In this document: positions 11,504 through 21,474 of the stretch, piece after piece
Layout: each line of letters begins with the position of its first letter
How positions within the stretch are numbered: the stretch's first letter is position 1
NCBI RefSeq assembly: GCF_000004195.4
Contig: NC_030677.2
Coordinates: 174,270,019 to 174,334,018, forward strand
Reading direction: 5' to 3'
Origin: Xenopus tropicalis
Lineage: Eukaryota > Chordata > Amphibia > Anura > Pipidae
DNA length: 64,000 nt
Position numbers and translations under genes: made by a program
Notes under the pieces: model-generated
The model's input: only the letters and a program-made list of their open reading frames with translations
What the model was told of the DNA's origin: nothing
Database searches by the model: none

Positions 11504-12159
11504 TGTCTATGTTTGTTCTACAAACATAGATTTATACAGAATATGCTTGTTTATAGCATCATTTATTATAGCATCATTTTGGCCAAAAAGAGTGAACCTC
11601 ATAGCATGTCAATACTCAGGGTCAGAACTAGGGGTAAGCAAAGGAGGCAGCCAGCATGAGCAGTTCGTGGCAGGGCGCTCTGGGAAGAGGTGATGATGGC
11701 TACAGCTGCTGGGAGGGAGGTTGTGGCAGCAGGAGAGAGGTCGCCATGGAGGGCCAACTGTTGAGGGTAAGTGGGAGCCAGGACAAGAGGTACGTCACAA
11801 GTTCCTCTTGGCCCAGCACTGTCAGTATTAAATAGGTGGCAGCATTGCTGCTGTACTTCATTCAAATTTTACTTTAAATTTTTATGCTCAAAGTGTTTTA
11901 ATTGTGCGTGATTATTGTAAGGAATAGATACATTGTCTTAGAGAACTTTTGACACAGCTCAGTGTTCCAGAAACCCACTGGGTATTATAAATTTAAAATA
12001 CCTGAAATAGTTGATCTGCCAGGAACTGATCTATATTACCATATCCCTTAAATGAGATTTGTATGGATTAGTGGAGTGGGGGGGGGGATAAAACCCTGCC
12101 TACTTTTCAGAACTGCCCATGTTTCGTAGATAGGGTGTCCATTCTTTACCTTTAACCTA

Positions 12160-13139
12160 CACTGCTAATCAAAAGTTTTTGTATAATGGCACTGGAGAAC
12201 CACTGGTGGATAAAATGTCCCTGCTTGACTCTGCTTCTGACATTATCAATGAATACTCACAGTGAGAGGCAGTGGGTCATGACACAGAAATTGCCTGTAC
12301 TGATGTGTATGAATTAATCTACCTCCTAGTGGCAGATGCCAAAATATCACCTAGCTGGAAAATTGGAGGAAAGGAAATGTGGACAGGGAATGAGAAGGGT
12401 ATAAAATGGCTGAGGCAGTAGCTGTCTAAAAGGACTTTTTTGGCTTTGCTGGCTATACTGGAAGCATAGGATCAGGCATAATGACCTGAGATGCCCACAC
12501 ACCATTAATAAAAGAAAAGCAAAAACATTTATTAGTTTAAATTACATTTTAGGTGTAACATTGACCAGTGGGTAGAATTAATTGTTCACAAGGCACACAG
12601 TATAATATAGTTTTAAAACCAACGCCATCAAAATCATGACAGTATTCCTTTAAGCATGAAGCAGGTAGGGATATATATACTGTATATGGGGGTGGTTTTC
12701 TGGTTTAAAACAAGGGACCTGCACAGAGTGGAATTCTGAATCAAAGAAGCTACCAAAGTATGCTTCAGCGACATTCCATTGCATCTGGTATGAGACATGA
12801 TGGGCAGCGCTTTGTGATGCAACAGGATAATGAGCCCAAGAATACTTCCAAGCTCTGTCAGAACTATTTGAAGAAGAAGGGAGATGAAGAAAAGCTGAAA
12901 GTGAGGCCCTCGTTTAGGATGAATTGGATAGAAAGGTCAAGCCTAACAGCCAACTAGTTCAGTCAAGTCCACATTGTAGCCTGGTTTTGTTGATGTTGGT
13001 GATGTTTGTCATTTGTTTGATACTTTTTCAGAAATTAATTGCCATTCTGTAACTTTCTGATTGATACGAGACACTGATAAGTGCTTAAACTTAAAAAAAA
13101 ACATATGAAACTCCAAACAAAAAGTTTTGGCTGGCAGTG
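12160..13139 (+). mobile_element. Tc1/mariner element, decayed
   Basis: Both ends are recognisable as Tc1-type inverted repeats: CACTGCTAATCAAAAGTTTT on the left, and GTTTTGGCTGGCAGTG on the right, which reads CACTGCCAGCCAAAAC in reverse. Each is flanked by TA (12158-12159 and 13140-13141), the Tc1/mariner target site. The element is about 980 bp, shorter than a complete Tc1-like transposon. The interior at about 12260-12660 does not look like transposase and may be a replacement or a later insertion. A transposase remnant survives at 12760-12957. Confidence 0.8.
12760..12957 (+). pseudogene. Tc1-like transposase C-terminal remnant
   Basis: This 65-codon frame contains QRHSIASG, then FVMQQDNEPKNTSKLCQNYL and KKKGDEEKLKV. 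These match the part of Tc1-like transposases around the second catalytic aspartate (QQDN.PKHTSK). The stretch that should follow, the proline-rich segment with DLNPIE holding the third acidic catalytic residue, is missing and replaced by unrelated residues, although NWIERSSLTAN may be the region after it. The N-terminal DNA-binding part is not recognisable. It cannot encode an active enzyme. Confidence 0.85.
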
Positions 13140-13605
13140 TATTACATTATGGAAAGCGCTTTCTACAAATAAGCACTCTGTTGTAGCTGCCAGCTTGCAT
13201 ACTCAATAGCTGCATTTTATTGAGGTGGATGCTAAATTAAAAATACTACGCAAGGGGACTTTCAAGTAAATTCTCCTTGAGCTGTAGAATAAAGCCGAAC
13301 TCTTGCAAGAACATCTTTTTAATAGGAGTTGCATGTAAGATCTACATGGTGCATCCTTAGGTAGCAATATATATCTTGCTGTCTACAACAGGTTATATAA
13401 TACCATTTATCTAAAGTGATTTTTAATCCCTTTTTTAAATGTGAGTTGTAAGCAAAGAGCCTGATACTGCTATCAGGTACAGAGCAACAGCTTTGATCTA
13501 GTGTCTCCCTGTAGTAATGCACGTGCCTGCAGTGACATGGTACATGCAGAGTAGCAATGTGAGCTGCTAAGAGTAAGTAAATGAAAAAGGTGTGTATACA
13601 GGTAA

Positions 13606-13903
13606 TCTGTTATCTGGAAACCTGTTATCCAGAAATCTCTGAGTTACGGAAATGCCAACTCCCATAGACTCCATTTTAATCAAATAATTCAGGTTTTTAA
13701 AATGAAAAATATATTCTTTTGTCTATTTAATAATAAGATATAATTAATCCTGATTCAATGCAATACAAACATCTTGGGTTTAATTCGTTTTAATTATTTA
13801 TTTATTTTTAGACTTAAGGTATGGAGATCCAAATTCAGGAAAAACCCCTTATCTGGAATACCCTAGGCCCCAAGCATTCTGGATGACAGGTCCTTTACCT
13901 GTA
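13606..13903 (-). mobile_element. CAGGTATGGGACC inverted-repeat MITE, copy 2
   Basis: Reverse-oriented copy running from ACAGGTAATCTGTTATCTGG to ACAGGTCCTTTACCTGTA. Between them are the family blocks CCCATAGACTCCATTTTAAT, AAGATATAATTAATCCTGAT and GACTTAAGGTATGGAGATCC. Moderate divergence from the other copies. Confidence 0.85.
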
Positions 13904-14352
13904 CAGGAAAATTGTAAATAAACAATCATGCGTAATTTTCAAGTGACAATTGAGATTGGCAAATACATTTCTATGGGAATCATTATACATATCACTATAA
14001 TATAAGCCATGAATAACCTGTACTTTATATCCTTATAAATTGTGCTTTATGTCAAATCATTGGATATCATCACTTGTGAGTAGTGCGTTACATGGCTATT
14101 TAAAGCATTAATATTATAAGAAATAATGCCCCTTTACAATATAAAGGCATACATTAAGAAATCAGCTTAGCGTTTCCTGACCTGTGTAAGAACTGATCCA
14201 ATGCTGTTGTCCCTATACCAGTGATTCTCAACCTTCCTAATGCCGTGACCTTTTAATACAGTTCCTCATGTTGTATATATATATATATAGTTTGTTAAAA
14301 AATTGATTTAGCTATTGTAACCATTTTACTGCTGCAACAAGCAAGACTCTTA

Positions 14353-14653
14353 GGGCTCTGGCACACGGGGAGATTAGTCGCCTGCGACAAATCTCCCCGA
14401 ACTACCATCCCACCGGCGAACATGTAAGTCGCCCGTGGGATGGTACACGCTGCGCAGGCGATTTCGGCAAATCGCTGAAGTTGCCTTGCGAGGCATTTTT
14501 GGCGATTTGCCGAAATCGCGCCGCGTGTGACATCCCACCGGCGACTTACATGTTCGCTGGTGGGATGGCAACTGGTGGCAACTCGGGGAGATTAGTCGCT
14601 CTCGAACAGGGAGATTTGTCGCGGGCGACTAATCTCCCTGTGTGCCAGAGCTC
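14353..14653. mobile_element. 301-bp palindromic MITE (GGGAGATTAGTCGC family)
   Basis: The ends are GGGCTCTGGCACACGGGGAG and CTCCCTGTGTGCCAGAGCTC, flanked by TTA on each side (14350-14352 and 14654-14656). Within, GATTAGTCGC and GCGACTAATC pair, CATCCCACCGGCGA has an inverted partner, and CGATTTCGGCAAATCGC is answered by GGCGATTTGCCGAAATCGCG. The element is GC- and CpG-rich in an AT-rich region. A 3-bp TTA duplication fits a PIF/Harbinger-type MITE. The minus-strand frame 14374-14571 is a by-product. Confidence 0.85.
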
Positions 14654-14865
14654 TTAGATGTTGGCTTATCATCTGATTCCAAAGCCAAGGGTATAAATGA
14701 GAATGAGGTCTTCTGTTAGCTGCTATAACGCCTCTTGTTTTCTTTGAAGGCTTTCCACTACAAATTAGAACATTGTTTTGGGCATGAAAACATTTTTTTA
14801 GTGAGCATGAAAAGTTTTGAGATCGTTATTGAAGGAAAAGATTCAGTAGTTATACCATAGTAGCA

Positions 14866-15540
14866 TAAACACGCCTAATGTGCCAAGAAGAGTGAAATAG
14901 AGTGAATACTATATACAATATATAATTTTCAATATTCAGTGTTTAGGGATAAGTGAACAGTGTATTTAATAAGAAGACAACAGCTTGCTTTACCCAAAGG
15001 TTTGCTATTGGTCTAGGTAGGTACTTACAGACCCATGAAAGGTTACAGAATATAGTATTCCTCTCTCAGTATGGAGCAGCTGTAGATCCCACCAGTTGTT
15101 CACTAGCTGGAATGCAGAAAAAATGTGTAAAAAGTTCTTTTTATGAAGTATTAAAACTGTAATGCACTTCTGAGACATCCATTCAAGTGTAAGTCACTAT
15201 TTCAACCACAGTTCACTGAGTGCCTACACTTATAAGTGTATTACAGATTAAATGTTTCATAAAATATGTTTTTACACAACTGGGCACACCCCATTTCACT
15301 GTATTCCAACTTGGGAACAACTGGAGGCATCTGAAGCTGCTTCAAAGTGAGAGGGAGGAATACTATATGCTGTAACCCTTCATGGGTCTGTGAGTACCCA
15401 CCTACACTAATACTAACCTTTGGGTGAATAAGGATCTTCTCTTTTTACTCAGTGCACTGTTTACTTATCCCCAATCCTTGAATATCAGGCTGGATAAATT
15501 ATATACTATTCACTCTTTTTGGCACATCATGTTTATATAA
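14866..15540. mobile_element. Fold-back element, ~250-bp inverted arms
   Basis: The left arm (about 14866-15125) and the right arm (about 15300-15540) are inverted copies. Matching blocks include ATGTGCCAAGAAGAGTGAA with TTCACTCTTTTTGGCACAT, GGGATAAGTGAACAGTG with CACTGTTTACTTATCCCC, ACCCAAAGGTT with AACCTTTGGGT, CAGACCCATGAAAGGTTACA with TGTAACCCTTCATGGGTCTG, and AGTATTCCTCTCTCA with its partner. The roughly 175-base centre is not paired. No coding region and no certain duplication are seen, so the family is unassigned. Confidence 0.75.
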
Positions 15541-15668
15541 TAAAAATACTGCACTGTATAGGCTCTTGTTGCTGCTTTCTTCTAGCTTAAAGCGTTGCTG
15601 CATAGAAGAGGATTGTGGGAGATCCAACAACCCTGGCATAGAGTTAGGGGGCAAACTTGTATTTATCC

Positions 15669-15831
15669 TTGTAGATTGTAAGCTCTTTTGGGCAGGGCTC
15701 TCTTCACCTCTTGTATCGGTTATTGATTGCTTTATATGTTACTCTGTATGTCCAACGTATGTAACCCACTTATTGTACAGCGCTGCGGAATATGTTGGCG
15801 CTTTATAAATAAATGTTAATGTAATGTAATA
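15669..15831 (+). mobile_element. L2-type LINE 3' tail, copy 1
   Basis: This is the 3' end of an L2-clade LINE. It begins at TTGTAGATTGTAAGCTCTTT, carries GGGCAGGGCTCTCTTCACCT and GTACAGCGCTGCGG, and ends with GCGCTTTATAAATAAATG and a short TAATG tandem tail. The layout (GTAAGCTC...GGGCAGGG...AATAAATG) parallels the mammalian L2 3' end. No coding sequence remains. Small frames on either strand here are shadows. Confidence 0.8.
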
Positions 15832-16194
15832 CACTTTTTGTATAAAAAGTGGAGGGCAGATAAATTGTATAGAAAAGAGGGCAGAGAAGATATACAGAGA
15901 ACACTGTACAGGTTGTGAGGGTAGAACAGTCAAAGATGGTGGATGCTTTCATGGAGATGAAAACAGTCTGTGGTGGATGTTTCTGTATTGATTGGGTTTG
16001 GTGTTGCAAAATGATTTCTGGCCGATTGTAGATTTGATTTGTGAAAATGGTAGGCAGAGGATATTGTTAAAGGTAGCAGCAATTCAACAGCAAATGTATT
16101 AGAACAGAATATTAATAAAAGACATGAGCAGAGAAAATACATTGTAAATCATGGTATGGCAAATGTGGGGAAAAGACATGCTTCTGTCATACTG

Positions 16195-16564
16195 TTAAAG
16201 AGATACTGACACCAGAAATGAAACCTTTTTTTACATTTATCATAACATTGTCTTTGCATGAGCTTTATAATTTTGCCATAAAAGTATTTGCCGATGCTTT
16301 TCCATTCCTTATCTGATCCCCCGTGTTCCTCTATGAGGGGGCTGCCATATTTGTGCAGCAGGAGTCCGTTAGCATTAGAAGCTATAACTGACAGGCTGAG
16401 AAGGGACAGTCAGGTTGGCAAAACAGTCAGGTTTAAGAACTTCAAGCGACAATTACATACAAAACCAGCCCTAACAGTGAAAAAAGATCAACATGACCTA
16501 TAGGTAACTTTTTAATGTAGATTTATAATTTGAAAAGTAATTTTTTGTGTCAGTATCACTTTAA
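16195..16564. mobile_element. T2-type MITE (GATACTGACACC end), copy 1
   Basis: Termini are TTAAAGAGATACTGACACCA and TGTGTCAGTATCACTTTAA, each ending in TTAA. The interior carries TTATAATTTTGCCATAAAAG, CTATGAGGGGGCTGCCATAT and GAAGCTATAACTGACAGGCT. Two further copies lie at about 34840-35149 and 37478-37847. Its right TTAA (16561-16564) also serves as the left TTAA of the next element. The 16288-16503 frame is a shadow. Confidence 0.88.
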
Positions 16565-16966
16565 AGGAAATCCATATCAGTATATATTGCCCTTTTCCCT
16601 GAGCCACCATTTAGTGATGGGCTGGGTGCTCCCTCAGATCAGCTGACAGGAAATAATGCAGCTCTAACTGTAACAGGAAGTAGTGTGGGAGTAAAAGACA
16701 GATTTCTGTTCATTAATTGGCTCATGTGACATTGTCACGTGGTTTGTTTGTGTGCACAGTGAATTGTATGATCCCAGGGGCGGCCCTTAGTACTTAAAAT
16801 GGCAATTTTCTATTTAGGGTTACCCAATAGCACATACTACTAAAAAGTATATTTTTATGAAAATGGTTTATTTAGATGAAGCAGGGTTTTACATACAGTA
16901 TGAGCTGTTTTGTGCAATATATATCTTTATAGAGGCCTACATTGTTTAGAGGTATAGTTTTATATA
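16561..16966. mobile_element. T2-type MITE (AACTATA end), abutting its neighbour
   Basis: Starts TTAAAGGAAATCC at the same TTAA that ends the previous MITE. Internal blocks (GCTCCCTCAGATCAGCTGACAGGAAATAATGCAGC in two parts, TGTGCACAGTGAATTGTATG, GATGAAGCAGGGTTTT) match, in reverse, the complete element at 30223-30573. The right end is worn but still reads GAGGTATAGTTTTATA, related to the GGGATAGTTTTC terminus there. Confidence 0.7.
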
Positions 16967-17737
16967 GGAAATGTACAGTATATCTGAATGTGCCTGAAGT
17001 GTGGCCATGCAGAACTCTTTTGTATATGGGTGTGTATGCAATTACATATGCAAGTTTTTTGTAATAACAGGTTTTCTATTTTGCTTGTTGAAATGTATAT
17101 CACTGAATCAAAGAGATGTTCCTTTGGTAGAGAATGAGATTTTATAATAATCCAAATTAATTTGGTATTAATGAAACCGTTTTTGCTTCCATTTAGCAGA
17201 TTGCTTATCGTCATGCCTATTAAAATGTCTTTGTCAGAAAAAGTTGTTTTGTAGTATATTTCAGGCTGCATTTCCCAATTCTTACTACTTCTGTTTTAAT
17301 TTCCACTTTCATTTGAACACTTCTGTTAATGTAATGTCTTAGTGCCAGACAAATTAGAGAGCCATTAAATATTTATTTCTGAATCGATTTTTATAGGCAA
17401 TGCTAAGCTCTCGTAGAGCCTCTTACTGACATTTATCATGAAGATCCATTTAGGTAATTTATTAAAACACAAAACTTCAGCAATCATTCAAAATGCTTAG
17501 CTTTCAGAACAGTAAAGATGAACCCATTAAATAATGTATTTTAACTTTTCTACATGGTTTTATTATATTGTGCCTTTTTCCCCTTCAAGCGAAACTAGGA
17601 CAGTTTTGGATTAGACAATAACTGTTATGCAGAATTTGGAGAGCATTTTCCTGAGCTTTTTGGCTGGAAAACTGTGCTCTGTTATAAGAAATAGCAGGAC
17701 CAAATGCAAACAGTAGTACCCTGCTGAAAAATAACTT
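16967..17737. other. Unannotated AT-rich DNA
   Basis: No gene or repeat is recognised. The segment about 17290-17480 lacks any transposon signature and could be tested for cross-species conservation. Confidence 0.4.
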
Positions 17738-18017
17738 GTATAGGTACAGGACCTATTATCCAGAATGCTTGGAATCTGGGGTTTTCCGAATCAGGGCTCA
17801 TTCAGTAATTTAGATCATATTTAATAAAAAATCATTTTAACATGCAATAAACCCAATAGTTATTTTAGTTGGGATCAGTTACAAGATACTGTTTTATTAT
17901 TATAGAGGAAAAGGAAATCATTTTTAAAAATTGGAATTACTTGCTTATAATGGAATCTATGGAAGATGGTTTTCCAGTAATTCAGAGATTTCTGGATAAC
18001 AGATCCCATACCTGTAT
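17738..18017 (+). mobile_element. CAGGTATGGGACC inverted-repeat MITE, copy 3
   Basis: Runs from TATAGGTACAGGACCTATTA to ACAGATCCCATACCTGTATA. Contains TTTTAGTTGGGATCAGTTAC and TTGCTTATAATGGAATCTAT. A CA microsatellite follows directly. Confidence 0.85.
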
Positions 18018-18030
18018 AATTTGTCTTTTA

Positions 18031-18058
18031 CACACACACACACACACACACACATATA
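18031..18058. repeat. (CA)n microsatellite
   Basis: Twelve or so uninterrupted CA units followed by TATA, immediately beside the preceding MITE end. Confidence 0.95.
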
Positions 18059-18155
18059 TCCCATACACGTACTAATTGCTTTACAGGGAATGTTTCACAA
18101 CAGTCCCTGCCCCAATGGAGCTTAAAGTTTAATATCTAAATAGTTCAAACTCATA

Positions 18156-18434
18156 GGGGCTTATTTATCAATTCCTGAATTTGTGAATTTAGTTTTGTTT
18201 TTCTAAATCGATTAAACTTGCATATAGAATGTTCGCTTATTTATTAAAGTGGTAAGCTCAAATACTGAAATTTTCAAGTTAAACTTGCAAGCTTCTAGAT
18301 GGTGAATATTTGCAATGAATAAATACCAGACATTTGAGTTTTCAACCATAACTAAAATTCGAGTTTTTTAAGAGCAAAAAAAAAAAAACTCGAATCTAAA
18401 TAAAACCAAACTCGACCATTGATAAAACACACCC
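18156..18434. mobile_element. Harbinger-like MITE (TTTATCA family)
   Basis: Starts GGGGCTTATTTATCAA and ends TTGATAAAACACACCC, with ATA on both sides (18153-18155 and 18435-18437). The body is AT-rich with internal AACTTGCAAG-type repeats and an A-rich run near 18375. Other elements with a similar TTTATCAA/TTGATAAA end style lie near 20255-20530, 37011-37276, 53118-53495 and 59393-59788. The frames around 18352-18571 are shadows. Confidence 0.65.
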
Positions 18435-18510
18435 ATAAAATACTTATTAACCAACCATTGTTTTTTTTCCTTGTGGGTGTCAACTGCAGGAGGAAAACAG
18501 AACACGGGTT

Positions 18511-18775
18511 TAAGGGTAATGACACACCGGGAAATTTGTTGCTCACAATAAATCTCCTCTATTACAGACAACTGGTCTCCTTTAAATGCTTTCTCGCTGG
18601 CTACAATTCAAATTACTGTTGGGAATACTTACTTGGAGCAGCTACTTGGTGAAATAGCCCAAAGTTGCCTCTCGAGGAAACTTTAGGCAAGTTCGGAACT
18701 TCAGGCTACGTTGGAAAGTAGCTGCACCACATATCTTTTGCCGCTGACGATCTTCAGTTTAGTTGGTGGGAAGGA
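18511..18775. mobile_element. Fragment of the GGGAGATT/GTCGC MITE superfamily
   Basis: Begins AGGGTAATGACACACCGGGA followed by AAATTTGTTGCTCACAATAA and AATGCTTTCTCGCTGGCTA. This is a diverged relative of the palindromic element at 14353-14653. Internal pairing AAAGTTGCCTCTCGAGGAAACTTT at 18660-18685 is visible. The right terminal repeat is lost. Confidence 0.5.
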
Positions 18776-20254
18776 AGCAAAGGGACAGGGAGGAGAACAT
18801 GGGAGGTTTTCTAGCTGATATATGGTGTACAGTAGAGTCTGTCATGTTTAGTTATCCTGTGGGAGAGGGCAGAGAGAAATTCATCATTCATTTATTCAGT
18901 GTCTTCCCCAAAGTAGTCACTTCTCCAAAATTTGCCATGGTCTTAAGATTTCTAGGAACTGGAACCGGTTTTTCAGTTTTTGGCTTATTGCCAATCTTTC
19001 TGTTTGTAAGTACAAGATTTGAATTACTGTCCCTTTTTCAGCAAGTTACCCAATAGTTTTAAACGGCCATCTATAAAAAGAAATTAAGGGGCTTGACTTT
19101 TAATTAAAAACATAGATGTTTAATTTAGTTACAGGACACTGACACATCTTTATAAAAATATAATGATATAGTTCCAAAAATTTGGCAGTACAACCACCCA
19201 AAATTCCTGACCCAGCTTACCACAGGAGATTTCCAGTGCCCCTTAGTGAATAAAGCCTACAAGATTAAGCAGCTGTACAATTGAACACTGGGCTGTTCAC
19301 AAAAAAAATAATTCTCGGGAATTGGGTTCTGGGGATGGCATCCTGGTTTTAAAAGATATTAGTAAGACATGGTACTAGTTGCATCTAAAACCTGCTCATA
19401 ATTCTGTACATAAGGGCAAGTGTATGTTAATGTATAGGGCATTTAATTTGAACAACATTTCCCCCCTTTATTTTAAGTTAAATTGATATACTGTAAGGAT
19501 TTTTGTGGGGTTATTAATAAAAAGCACACGTATACTGCAGGGACACCTACATTGCCTGCTTCCATCCTCTTATGCATTCCAAAAGTGCAGCACTTTAAAA
19601 CAAAATATAACTAAATCATTTTGTAGATACCGGACCCCCATTGCTGCCAACAGAATAGAAAAAAAGAGCCTCATCCCTAAATTCCTGGAAAGCCAGTGTT
19701 GTATTGCTCATCAGCTTATGTTATCTGCAAAGTACAAATCTGATCTTGTCTGGATTTAGAGAGGGGGCTGTTGCTGTGCTGGAGAGATAACCTTAAGCGA
19801 TGTTTGTTAATTGAATGCAATTTTATCATTTTCCTTCACAAAGTCTTTAAGATGTAGATTTGGCTATTATTATAAACATTATGGACCTTTCATTATTCCG
19901 TTTAGCAAGAAAAAGAACTCTGCTTGATGTGCTGCTATTTTCCTTCAGAAACATAGTATTATGCCTGACAAAGAGCAGACAACAAGCCATGGAGGAGGAC
20001 ATTTTGACATGAGTTCAGCAAAAAGCATTAAAATGCTGTATATATTTTTTTCCTGTTGTGGGAATTAAAAAGATGATCCAGAACTTGGCTGAGGTGCATA
20101 ATACACCTGTATTCAATATAAATCTAGTGTAATAGGTATTATGATTACTATTTTTATAAGTAAAAAAAAGTACATCATTATTAACAGAGAACACAAGGGC
20201 TCCTGTTTTTCATACTGTGTAAAATGATTAATGCCAGAAGCATGGTGTAGAAGG
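18776..20254. other. Unannotated DNA
   Basis: No gene or clear repeat is seen. The frame at 18763-19056 (97 codons, plus strand) has a hydrophobic C-terminus but no recognisable domain, no splice context I can defend, and overlaps a repeat fragment at its start. Confidence 0.4.
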
Positions 20255-20530
20255 CAAATTTATCAAGGTGTGTGTTATATTATACGGCGTTTGATTGCCA
20301 CATTTGATGCTGTTATTTTACACCACTTCAGACCTCATGTAATCCATTAAAGTCAATGGAAAAAATTCACGTGGCAAGTAAGTTCCAGCAAAAGTCTCTC
20401 TGTAAAAAAAACGACAAAAAAAACACAATGGGCGAACGCTGTATTTTTACATAGCGTTTCAAACTGCTGCTTTCTTTTACACTGGATTTTTACACATCAC
20501 TGAGATCAATAAACAGCTTGATAAGTACAT
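20255..20530. mobile_element. Possible TTTATCAA-type MITE
   Basis: CAAATTTATCAAGGTGTG on the left is answered by CAGCTTGATAAGTA on the right. Between are TTACACCACTTCAGACC, AAAGTCAATGG and inner TTTTTACATAGCGTTT/AACGCTGTATTTTTACA motifs. Ends are weakly matched and no duplication is clear. Confidence 0.4.
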
Positions 20531-20635
20531 GTTTTTTACATGGTGATGTCTGGCTTTGTATGATATATTTTACACAGTATGATATAGTTATTCATATATT
20601 TTATGAAATAGCACAAATATTGTGCTTAAAGGATA

Positions 20636-20951
20636 ACTGTGCCCTTTCCAGATCACCTCCCCCCCCACAATTTACCTGTTGAAAAGTAAATATATTAGTC
20701 ATCCCAGTATCTGTAAATTTATTTAATTCTCTCCCTCCTGCCTCTCTGAGCTACATGATGTCTACATTGCTGCCCACATCCAACTTTTCCTTCCATCATT
20801 ATATTGTGGTTCCCAATTAACACATGTTTATTACATGTATGTGTTTGTCCCAACCATGCACTCCATATCCAGCATTAGTAATGGGGAGGGATAAAGTGCC
20901 GTGGCAAAATGAAACTTTGATTCGACCACTAAAAGTTACCTTCTCCTTTAA
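20636..20951. mobile_element. T2-type MITE, left member of an abutting pair
   Basis: Flanked by TTAA at 20636-20639 and 20948-20951. Left end TTAAAGGATAACTGTGCCC, right end AGTTACCTTCTCCTTTAA. The interior is CT-rich. The right TTAA is shared with the element that follows. Confidence 0.65.
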
Positions 20952-21474
20952 AGGAACAGTAAGTAAAAGTTGTGTGTTTGCTACAGTAACCCTACTATAG
21001 TTTATATATAATAAGCTGCTGTGTAGCCATGGGGGCAGCCATTCAAGCTGGAAAAAAGAAGAAAAGGCACTGGTTACATAGCAGATAACTGATAAGCTCT
21101 GTAGAATACAATAGTGTTTTATCTGTTATCTGCTAAGTGCCTAAACACTAAACCATAGTAGTGTTAAACCATAGTAGTGTTTCTGAGGCAAAACACCAGT
21201 TGTACCAGTGCAGGGCAGCAGTACATTATATTGGAATTTCTTTCATATTACATTACATTACATTAACATTTATTTATAAAGCACCAACATATTCCGCAGT
21301 GCTGTACAATAAGTGGGTTACATACATTGGACATACAGAGTAACATATAAAGCAATCAATAACCGATACAAGAGGTGAAGAGGGCCCTGCCCAAAAGAGC
21401 TTACAATCTACAAGAAAGAGCTTACAATCTACAAGTTCATACACTTGAATTTTTTGGTGTTACTGTTCCTTTAA
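20948..21474. mobile_element. T2-type MITE (ACAGTAACACC end) split by an L2 tail
   Basis: Termini are TTAAAGGAACAGTAAGTAAA and TTTTTGGTGTTACTGTTCCTTTAA (given in part), with TTAA at 20948-20951 and 21471-21474. The interior has GCTGCTGTGTAGCCATGG and CATAGCAGATAACTG with its inverted partner, as in the complete copy at 42825-43249. An L2 tail is inserted at 21246-21437. A 16-base direct duplication (AAACCATAGTAGTGTT) lies at 21151-21183. Confidence 0.88.
21246..21437 (-). mobile_element. L2-type LINE 3' tail, copy 2 (nested)
   Basis: Minus-strand L2 tail. The TAATG repeats appear as ATTACATTACATTACATTAA at the left, followed by TTTATTTATAAAGCACCAAC, GTGCTGTACAATAAGTGGG and GGGCCCTGCCCAAAAGAGC. 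Its 5' end carries a tandem duplication of AGAGCTTACAATCTACAAG (about 21397-21437). TTCAT occurs on both sides and is a likely target duplication within the host T2 MITE. Confidence 0.85.
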
